Positions 55,998-64,000 of a stretch of DNA of 64,000 bases are shown here, piece after piece. Within the stretch, counting starts at the first letter, position 1. Each line of letters starts with the position of its first letter. The translations under genes and the position numbers were made by a program. The DNA comes from Charina bottae. Its lineage: Eukaryota > Chordata > Lepidosauria > Squamata > Charinaidae. Under the pieces are notes generated by a model. It made no database searches. It was not told the DNA's origin and saw only the letters and a program-made list of their open reading frames with translations. The DNA lies in contig JALMGJ010000019.1 of assembly GCA_023362775.1 (NCBI GenBank), positions 2,261,501 to 2,325,500 of the forward strand, in the 5' to 3' direction.

Positions 55998-56053
55998 ATC
56001 AAATCAAATCAAATCAAATCAAATCAATTTATTACGGTCACTGACCAGTACTA
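55998..56053 (-). mobile_element. 56-bp LINE tail insertion
   Basis: On the minus strand: GTACTGGTCAGTGACCGTAA, TAAATTG, then (ATTTG)n. Flanked by AGTTGCAGTA at 55988-55997 and 56054-56063. It is a maximally 5'-truncated insertion carrying only the LINE end and its microsatellite tail. Confidence 0.8.
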
Positions 56054-56315
56054 AGTTGCAGTATTAATTTTATAGTATTCAAGAACTGCTGAACTAAATT
56101 TTCACTGTGAAAGTTGCCATTCTGAAAGAGGATTAAGAATAACCCTAACATTCACTTTTTTTTGCCCAGGTTTCTTTCCATATTTGTCAACAGACAGTTT
56201 GTTCTACATCTGCTACTGCTTTAAAAATGAATAACCTGAAGCAGATTCTTCAATCAGTTATGTTTCTCATAGAGAACATGATGGCATCAAGGTGTTAGTT
56301 AGCCCACTGTTTAGG

Positions 56316-56386
56316 CATTCTGGCTAGGGAATTCTGGATGCTGAAGTCCACACATCTTAAAATTGCCAAGTTTGAGAAACACTGAT
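56316..56386 (+). mobile_element. Half of a palindromic hAT MITE
   Basis: TCTGGCTAGGGAATTCTGGA through GTTTGAGAAACACTG; right half of the family described at 751. Confidence 0.65.
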
Positions 56387-57345
56387 TTAGCCAAAGAGGT
56401 CTGTTGGTGCGATATGACAAAATGTTCTCATATAGAATGATCAGATGAAGGTATGCCTCACCATAAAACATGTTCGTGCTTTCATGCTTTGGTTGAGCAA
56501 ACCTGTGCCTCCATTAATCCAGCTATAATCATACTTGTAAGAACATGGCTAATTGGAGCAAAAAGCAGATAGGAATGCATTATTTGAAAACCATCTGAGT
56601 TCAGCTCCACACAAAATAATGCACTGTGACTGTCATTCGTCCATATTGTGTTGTTTTCAGTGAGATACACAATCACACAAATGAAATTGTAATGTTCAGA
56701 ACCTGAGAAAGATTGAGAGGTCAGTTGGGAAAACATTGGCCACTCTACATCCCTCAGTTACCTGGAAAATGAACAGCTACCTTTCTAGTTCACAAACAGG
56801 CTGTTGATAAAAAAAAATCTGGAAAAATCTCCACATTTAAAAGTGGAGAGATAAATTGGGTTCTGAAGTGGAAGTAATCCAGTTGCTGAGATTTATGTAG
56901 CCTTATTCCCTTCTCTTTCAATAAATCTTGTTAAAGAAAACCCAGGGAAAACCTTGCTATTGGATGAAGTCACTTGTCAACAGCTTTACAAAATTAGAAA
57001 TACATTGGCCTGGCTGTTCATGGTGAGAATAATTTTTCTCTTACCTTGACTGGAGCAATGTTTTTCCAGGTTTTTTTTTTAAATGCACACAATCTACTTC
57101 ATGCAGCACAAGTTAAAGTGTCAACTCTCTGTTGCACACAGAGATCAGCAATATCTGTGATGACACCAGAATAAGGACATTCCTGTGATGACGTAATCTT
57201 CCAAATATTGTAATTAAATACTTGCATCAAGGTATATTGTTGTAAGTATCTAATCATGGCATTTGCATGATTATGTCATCATTCATATATTGTCATTTGG
57301 CCTCCCCCCCCCCCCAAGACACTCATGACAACGATCATGAAGAAC
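56387..57345. other. Unannotated spacer
   Basis: No gene or named repeat; a 13-base C run at about 57304-57315. Confidence 0.4.
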
Positions 57346-57700
57346 TGTGAGTGTCTCACTATCAGGATCCCAAAACCAAGAAACCTTTCAGTCAGTTCAT
57401 GCTAAAAAGATTCATTTATTAAGGACCAGAATACATGAGGCAAAGGCAAAGCTTCGAATGGTCAAACTGGTGCGCATACTTTGAAAATAAGAACATCCCT
57501 CTGACATCATTTACTATCTAATTAAAAACAAGCTAGTTCCCACTCCAGTTCGACTCCCTCCCATCAGAACGCTCGTCAACAGTCCAGGTGTCTCATCAGA
57601 AAACGGCCAAGGCAGGAATGACAAGGCAAGCAGCTCGTTGCGAGCAGCAAGGCTTTTGGTACAAAAGCAAACATGGGTCAAGTTTTTACAATGCTTGACA
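57346..57700 (-). mobile_element. Candidate solo LTR
   Basis: Minus strand runs from TGTCAAGCATTGTAAAAACT to GATAGTGAGACACTCACA, 355 bp, TG...CA, with the polyadenylation signal AATAAA in CCTTAATAAATGAATC about 65 bp from the end. The layout is that of a retrotransposon LTR; flanking target duplications are not evident and the family is unknown. Confidence 0.5.
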
Positions 57701-58024
57701 CATGTATGTATGAAACTATAACAGGCGAATGGAGCTAAAGTGGAAGGAGACTGACAAGAACTAATATTTTAAGCTGCACACACTCTCCTGGAGATAAAGC
57801 TAATTACATTCATTGGGATGCATGCCTATGGTTTTCTTGCAAAAAGGAAGTTGCAGCAAGCAGAAAAAGTCTTCCTCTTTAAAAAAAATAAGTATAATTG
57901 AATAATGCATTTATGATAAAGGATGAGCTTGCTTCAATTTCATGGATACATGCAAAATAGATGGCACGTTGGAAAAGAAGCATGAAATGGGAATGGATAT
58001 TCTCTTTGCATGAATTATCCTGTT
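57701..58024. other. Unannotated spacer
   Basis: Nothing recognised. Confidence 0.4.
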
Positions 58025-58440
58025 GTGTTATTTATTTATATCTTGCCCCCAGAGGTGAGATGGGCGCCCTCGCTCCTGGCCTTCAGGAAGTCTTCGAAGA
58101 CCTGGTTCTGCCGCCTTGCTTGGAACGAAGGAAATAATAGTTCCTCCTGGGGGTGGTTGGCTTAGTAATACCCTCCTTTTAAGAACTTACCATCTTTGGA
58201 TTTTTCTATTTATTATTATAGTAGATTTTAGATGTATAGGTTTTAATTGTTTTTATAATATTTATTTATTTATTATTTAAATTTATCCCCGCCTATCTCC
58301 CCGAATAGGGGACTCTATTATATTAAAATTATAAATAATATATTATATTATTATATTATTGTAAACTGCCCAGAGTCTACTGTTGTAGAGATGGGCGGTG
58401 ATAAATTCGAATAATAAATAAATAAATAAATAAATAAATT
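58025..58440 (+). mobile_element. LINE 3' region with a second, inverted LINE tail inside
   Basis: Plus-strand elements: GCCCTCGCTCCTGGCCTTCA, AGTCTTCGAAGACCTGGTTC and the terminal GTAAACTGCCCAGAGTCTAC, GAGATGGGCGGTGATAAATT, (AATA)n. Between them, 58255-58320 reads in reverse (TTTATTTATT...CCCCGCCTATCTCCCCGAAT), the same kind of tail on the opposite strand. One LINE tail therefore inserted into another. Confidence 0.65.
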
Positions 58441-59219
58441 TAGCAAAACATAAAGGCTGAAAGTCAGAAATTCACCATTTTGTTGCCTAGTTTTGCTTTG
58501 ATGTTCTTACTATCCTGCACACAAATGAAGTTGAGCGCACAGATGTCAGAAGCATGGCCGTTGCCCCTTGTTTTCCTCTAGATAAGATTTTGAGAGTGTA
58601 ATGCCATACATTGAATTTGATCAGGCTTATTTTCAGGTACGTGTGTATAAATAGGATTGTAGCCTTCTGCATTTTAAGAATCATTCACCATTGAATGGAA
58701 AAGGGAAGGATTGACAACAAATAACAATTGCAGCCTTGATTTTGCTAAATAGCAAAAAGAGTGAGTATTGATGCAGAGAAAATTTCCACTCCCATTCCTT
58801 GCTCTTATTCAAGATGCAATCTACTTTGCATGTATCCATCAAACTGAAGTAAATAGCCTTCAACATAAGCATTACCAAAATAGCACTATCAATTAATACA
58901 TCCATAGAGTGTGATGTTATGCAGAACTTTGGAATCCATGTTCCTATGCATTCCAAAGCACCTCTTTCAAATCCTTTTGAAAGCATGCACAGTCCTACCA
59001 ATGATTAATTGGTAGTGCTATTTCAGGCAATACTTTTGTTGAGGGCTATTTGGGTATTAAGGGAAAGAAAGGTTTGGGGGAAAGCTGGATTATATACGGA
59101 TGTTGGTTCCAATGGAAACAAATGGTGGGGATGTCAAAGGTTGGAGACCATTCATGACATGTGCTTCAACTGTGCATCTGTTTGAAATAAATACCAACTG
59201 GGTCAGTGTATGAACACAG
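58441..59219. other. Unannotated spacer
   Basis: A 106-codon minus-strand frame (58681-59001) has no domain. Confidence 0.4.
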
Positions 59220-59305
59220 AAAATTTTTATTGTGAACTGCCCGGGGTCCTCCGTTGGGGGAGATGGGCGGTAATATAAATCTAAATAATAAATAAATAAA
59301 TAATG
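59220..59305 (+). mobile_element. LINE 3' tail (L2/CR1-type)
   Basis: TTGTGAACTGCCCGGGGTCC, GGGGGAGATGGGCGGTAATA and (AATA)n. Confidence 0.65.
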
Positions 59306-59589
59306 AAAAGATGTCTTTATTCATTTTTTTTTGCCCAAGATTTCTCTGCTTCCTCGTTCCAAGGTGACCTCCAATAGCATAGAATCTTTTGATGCTTTCA
59401 GACTCACACATTTATTCTCCATATATACTTCTCCCATGAAGTAGATTTTAATCCCCAAGTATGCTGGAATAAAGCATTAAGTCTTCAAATTGTGCGGTTG
59501 TCTTTTTTTTTTTTTGTAAGTGTCCCTTTCTGTATTTTGTAAAGCTCTGCAAGATTTCAGTTTCAATTCCAAAAAGGTGTGCTTTAGAG

Positions 59590-59883
59590 CAGGGGTCCCC
59601 AACCTGTGGGCCACGGCCCACTAGTGGGCGGCGGCCTGTTAGGGAGTGGGCCTCAGGACTCCCTCCTGCAAACCCCGCCCCCTGGTGCACATAATTACCC
59701 TGCCCCTGGTGCGCGTGATTGGCTCCTGCCTGCAAACCCCGCCCCCTGGTGCATGCAATTGGCTCCCGCCTGCAAACCCCACCCCCGGTGTGCATGATTG
59801 GCTCCTGCCTGCAAACCCTGTCCCCCTGGTCCGTGGAAAAATTTTCTTCCATGACCGGTCCCTGGTGCCAGAAATGTATGCTG
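59590..59883. mobile_element. GC-rich hAT MITE with internal 40-bp repeats
   Basis: Begins CAGGGGTCCCCAACCTGTGG, a hAT-type end, and is flanked by exact CTTTAGAG duplications (59582-59589 and 59884-59891). The right end (CCATGACCGGTCCCTGGTGC) is followed by a short degraded terminus. The interior has TGCAAACCCC-type units at 59667, 59731, 59771 and 59810, the last three about 40 bp apart. G+C content is well above the surroundings and creates spurious frames on both strands. Confidence 0.85.
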
Positions 59884-59891
59884 CTTTAGAG

Positions 59892-61147
59892 TACACAGAG
59901 ATGTGAATGTGGCCCTGGTGTGCAACTTTTTAAAGCAGCCATGCTTTTACCAGCATTGCACGGCTGCTTTAAAGAGTTCCACCAGGGTCTCTGTTCACAC
60001 CTCTGCACCTCTCAAAGCACCTTTTGGAAACAAATCTGAAGCACTGCACAATTCTACTTCTTTCAGCTTCCCAGTAAAGTTGTGAGCCCATTTTTACAAG
60101 GAAAGAGATGATTGCCTTGTGCGCATCCAGTTGGGAAACACTGATTCTTCTGCTCAAGCTTAGAAGCCACTAAATTGGTGCTATTTATACCTCTGGGAAT
60201 TAAAATGTCATATTCCAACAGGGCAAGGAAGGGACTCTTAGCTGCTCATTATCGTACATGGACTGAAAAGGGCCTCCAACCTCTGGGCTTTCTCTCCATG
60301 ATCAGCTTCTAAAGGTTAATTAACAACAGGAATTGCTAAAAATTTATGACCTACCACTTATAATTTTTTAATGGTGGTGATTGCTGACTTTTTAGTGCAA
60401 GGCTGCAAGGAATTGTTTCTTTTTCTCCTGCAGGTCCCAGCTGTCTATTGCCAGGAGGCCCTTGGATTTTGTGTTCTTAAATACATGTTTTTTATATTAA
60501 AACTTCCACACCATGCTGGAAATATGGCATTTTGACTTTCTAGCCTGCCACAGCAGAGTCTCGAAAGTCAGAAATATCTGTCACTTAAAAGTTGAAGTTA
60601 TTTGCATAGCATTCTTAACCTGAGAATCTCATTCTATGTCACAGCAAAAATGTGTCATTTGCTTGAAACATGCAAATTTTCTAATAGTTTCCCCCCCAAT
60701 ACATCCCTGCAAGATTGCAATACATTTAAAAAGCCCTCTCTTTCAGCAAACGCACCTGAGCGGTTGCCAAAATTCATAATGGATGGATGAAGAAAAGATG
60801 GAGCTCACAGCAAATCTATCATCCACTCCTTCCAAGCTCCCCTTAAAAGGTCAGCAGGGGGAAGAGCTTCCTTCTAAGGAAATAACATTTGCAATATGCC
60901 ATTCAGAAACTGCCGTTTAGTAAAGGCAGAGTATAACACAGAATTTTACAGTGTTATGGGCTGTAGAGAAATGGATTGAAGAGAAGTTCCCTAATGCTAG
61001 GAACTAGGAGGACCAAGACATCCCAAGAACCAGACCAGTTGTGCTTCTTCACCTCTTGAATTGGTCACCCATAGAATTTGCTCCTTCACAAGTTTGCCAA
61101 CTTCCATGGCTTTTAAAAGACAATAATGAAATACCTAGAGGATCAAG
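59892..61147. other. Unannotated spacer
   Basis: No gene or named repeat; small frames only. Confidence 0.4.
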
Positions 61148-61264
61148 TCTATGAAGGTTCTCAGTCATCCAGGTGGAATTGTCTGTAGCTTGAATCATGT
61201 CAACTGGAGCGAAACGTTTCCACTGAGAAAATAGAAATCCAGTTGACACGATTCAAGCTACAGA
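61148..61264. mobile_element. Penelope-like terminus, 117-bp foldback insertion
   Basis: Flanked by the 13-bp duplication CTAGAGGATCAAG (61135-61147 and 61265-61277). Left half is the reverse complement of the terminal 59 bp of the insertion at 5987-6821; right half (GCGAAACGTTTCCACTGAGA, AATCCAGTTGAC) is direct. The two halves pair over TAGCTTGAATC...GTCAACTGG, so the insertion is a hairpin of the element end. Confidence 0.75.
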
Positions 61265-61277
61265 CTAGAGGATCAAG

Positions 61278-62068
61278 CTATTCATGATTATTTGCCAGCT
61301 CATTGGTATGCTTTCTGCAATATCAAAAGCTGCATGACTGGTGAATGTGGGCAGGTAGAACTGCTGTCTTTATGGCCCAGGTGTCCATTGGTAAGAGCAC
61401 CCATTGCCAGTGGGGGGAATCAAATTCTGCAAGATGGCAGACGGAGCATTGCTATGCAAGCCCCACCCCTTTCAAATTAGCCTGTGATGTCAATGTACAC
61501 ACACAAGGGGAAAGGTTTTATTATAAGGTTCCATCCACCCTCTTGCCAATTTTGACAACCCCCCACCCCCACCCCTGCATGCAGCTGATGAGAAATGGAA
61601 TATTCAATAAGCTTTCAGCCTGACTAATCTTCCTATTTCTCCTACTCCATCCCACAGATCATAAAAATATGCATAAGCTGCCCACTCCTATTTTATGGCT
61701 TTAGGCTGTTTATGACACTTAACATTCAATATAACTGTTGGAATAATTAAAGCCAGTTGCATAACAAACAGATTAAAAGGCCCAAGTAAAAAGAAACAAC
61801 TTAAACTGACTTCTAAGCTATAAGAAGAAGTGGGTTGGTCTCCATGTTACCTGATTTGCCTCTGATCGTTCTTGGAGAAATACACTTCTTGGCCGCAGCC
61901 TGACTTTGTTGCAATTTATTGTGGGAATCTTTGGCCATAAAAGTGATTAGAGGAGTATGTGGGAGCCTATCTGCCTATCGTGTTTCGGTAAGTAAAACTG
62001 CTTTTTCTTAAAGGTGCAAAAGCTGCTTCGATAGACTTTTCCCACCGTTTGGAGCACACTCTCTAGGA
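61278..62068. other. Unannotated spacer
   Basis: Nothing recognised beyond a C-rich run near 61558-61576. Confidence 0.4.
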
Positions 62069-62157
62069 CAGTGTTTCTCAACCTTGGCAACATGAAGAGA
62101 TGTGGACTTCAACTCCAAGTCCACATATCTTCAGGTTGCCAAGGTTGAGAAACACTG
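62069..62157. mobile_element. Palindromic hAT MITE, internally shortened
   Basis: CAGTGTTTCTCAACCTTGGC to AAGGTTGAGAAACACTG, flanked by CTCTAGGA and CTCCAGGA (62061-62068, 62158-62165), an 8-bp duplication with one change. The shared tip of the hairpin is deleted. Confidence 0.85.
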
Positions 62158-62692
62158 CTCCAGGAACACAAAACCACTCCCTCCATGTAGGGTATGGAAA
62201 TGGTCTCGAAGAAGATATGGAGCAACCATTAGTAAAGCTTGAACTTAGCCCAGGAAAATAGGAAAGCGTGAGAAAGAAATTCCAAGATTGCTCTGCTTTG
62301 ATTCTCTTTTGTATAAGAGGGAGGGAAGGGGAAATGGTGTCTGGCTTTCAAGAATCTGTTATTACAGCCTACAGCAATAATGTTCCTAGTTTTTCTCATG
62401 CTGACCTGACCTAACGTGAAGGCTTGACACTCCAATATCTTCTGGATTGAGCTGATATGCTGGGACATAGTGATTGTTTTTCACAATAGGTTAGGTGAAA
62501 ATTTAGTCACCACTTTGTGATCCGTTGTGTTTTGTGAACACATCCAATAGCAATGTAATGGCATGACTTTGTGGAGGCAAGTCTTTGTAGTGTGATGGAC
62601 AGTCAAGGAGCTACTTGCTTTCTGTCCATAAGGTACATCAGGCAGCAAGCACACTATAGGCTTTTGGAGAAGAATGGGAAAATTGTATCTAG

Positions 62693-62696
<4 letters not shown>

Positions 62697-62733
<37 letters not shown>

Positions 62734-62885
62734 CTGTGTGACTTTGGGCCAGTTACTGTCTCTCAGCCCTAAGAAGGAGGCAATGGCAAACCACTTCTGA
62801 AAAACCAAGAAAATTGCAGGGACTTGTCCAGGCAGTCTCCGAGGATCAGACATGCCTGAATGGATTTTTTTTTTAAAAAAAGACA
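62697..62885 (+). mobile_element. Sauria SINE, 5'-truncated, joined to a (TG)n tract
   Basis: An (TG)18-like run (62697-62731) leads directly into GTGACTTTGGGCCAGTTACT, AAGAAGGAGGCAATGGCAAA, CCACTTCTGAAAAACC and the BovB-like 3' end CAGGGACTTGTCCAGGCAGT, CTCCGAGGATCAGACATGCC. Single-unit form. Confidence 0.82.
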
Positions 62886-64000
62886 CTTCAAACATTTATA
62901 TTGCTTCAAGGGAAAGATATTCTCCAAAGTCATTCTTTGTAAAGTTCCTTCATTACTTGCAAGCACCAGTGGTTAGCTTCCTCAATATTGGTTACATATG
63001 TACATGTCTTTGTGTATTTTAATCATCATATAATTGATTCAAGTATCCATTTCTAAGTTGATTTCTGGCCTATACCATTTAGAAGATAATTGGCTCGATT
63101 TGTTATTTTTCTATAGCTTTTTAGACTCTAAGTCTGTAACCTGGGCAAGCCTCCAAGGTTGCAGACCTCAGATCATGTTTTAGTAAGGTTATCAGGCTAA
63201 CATAAGAAGTATTAATCAACAAAATATTAGGACTGAGGCATTAACTTCAGTGATACACTGAGGAGAATTCATCCACATCATGCTGATTTTTGTCCTTTTA
63301 GTAGGCTACTGTTTTGGTTCTATTACCCACCCATCTGGTTCTTCCCTTAACTACACCACTGATAATGTAAAATGTACTAGAAAGACTGTATCCCCCAAGC
63401 ATGCTACAATTTGAAAAAAAAAAATCTATCCAACATGTTCAGTGTATTCTGAAGCTGAGAAAGTGATACAGATGGTGCATCAGATGTCTGTATTTCTAAT
63501 TTTACAAAAGTAAGATTTGGATTCTTAGAGGACCATTTATTGACTATGATGAAAAGGGCAAACCCTTTTCTTGGATTTCATCAGCTTACAAGTTGGTTGT
63601 GACCTTTTCTTCCATTTTCTCAGTATATAAACAATTTTTAATTAGTGCTGAAATGAAAAATAGCCAAGGTTCAGAAAAAAAGCATCTGAAATGTATCAAC
63701 TGGAAAATGAATTTGAATGGCTTCAAACCCATTGTGTCTGAAGATGCAAAAATTATGTTTCAGATTATGTTGTTTGAAGGTTACAGTGGGGAGTATAGAG
63801 GGGAGAATGAGAACTTATTAACATCCCTTAATACTAGAGTCACAAAAGAGCCAAACATATCCTTCAGGATATGCCAGAACAACTTGGACTTCTCCCTCAA
63901 GCCTACCTATAGCTACATCTCTGTAACATTGCAACACTATGGTTCCAGAAGGTAGCATTCTCCAGCTGTAGAAGACAAATGCCACTGACCTTTGGCTTAT
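62886..64000. other. Spacer with one unassigned open frame
   Basis: A 120-codon plus-strand frame at 63593-63955 (MVVTFSSIFSVYKQFL start, ends SYISVTLQHYGSRR) has no domain, repeat or membrane segment I recognise; splice context was not convincing. It is the least repetitive long frame in the window and could be chance. Confidence 0.35.

Noticed and set aside
59448..59925. Overlapping Gly/His/Pro-rich frames on both strands
   Set aside because: They come from the GC-rich 40-bp repeats of a hAT MITE.
63593..63955. 120-codon frame as a host exon
   Set aside because: No recognised domain, no clear splice sites in agreement with it, and A+T-rich composition like the spacer. Kept only as a note.

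Overview
This window looks like nuclear DNA of a squamate reptile (lizard or snake). It carries BovB/RTE-type LINEs, Sauria-type tRNA SINEs, degraded CR1 and L2 LINEs, a Penelope-like element, 5S-rRNA-derived SINEs, hAT and Tigger-like MITEs, LTR fragments and many simple repeats. I found no host protein-coding exon, no functional tRNA or rRNA gene and no CRISPR array. The window is best read as an intergenic or intronic stretch built from nested transposable elements. I cannot name the species from sequence alone.

Layout. 1-5 kb: a hAT relic split by a tRNA-SINE, LINE tails, an LTR end and a second SINE. 6-8 kb: an 835-bp insertion with a 14-bp target duplication, made almost entirely of a 376-bp inverted repeat of a Penelope-like terminus, followed by a SINE. 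9.4-12.7 kb: a Tigger-like MITE, then a 2.6-kb BovB LINE on the minus strand (endonuclease plus reverse transcriptase) bounded by an 11-bp duplication, with one frameshift and one internal stop. 14-20 kb: a SINE, LTR pieces, an unidentified retroelement-like coding tract, a 5S-derived SINE and microsatellites. 21-28.6 kb: a 0.12-kb direct duplication, LINE fragments, a SINE with eight exact 102-bp internal repeats, CR1 reverse transcriptase and endonuclease pieces, a Penelope-like reverse transcriptase and a second 102-bp-repeat SINE.

30-40 kb: an L2-like RT relic, a perfect cruciform, a hAT MITE containing an eight-copy 56/61-bp minisatellite, a CR1 fragment split by a 990-bp LTR, and SINEs. 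42-50 kb: SINEs, two 5S-derived SINEs flanking an LTR, a hammerhead-like Penelope terminus, a second BovB, nested SINEs and a third 102-bp-repeat SINE. 51-64 kb: a two-repeat sister of the minisatellite MITE, a third BovB, tiny LINE tails, a GC-rich hAT MITE with 40-bp repeats, a 117-bp Penelope terminus and a Sauria SINE.

Two patterns deserve most attention. First, non-autonomous elements of unrelated classes (a SINE family and two hAT MITEs) carry internal tandem arrays, and the SINE array is present at three loci with 3, 4 and 8 units, so array-bearing copies appear to retrotranspose. Second, four different repeat families contain the same arrangement, CTGANGA-like motif, short hairpin, then GAAA, reminiscent of the hammerhead ribozymes reported in Penelope-like elements.
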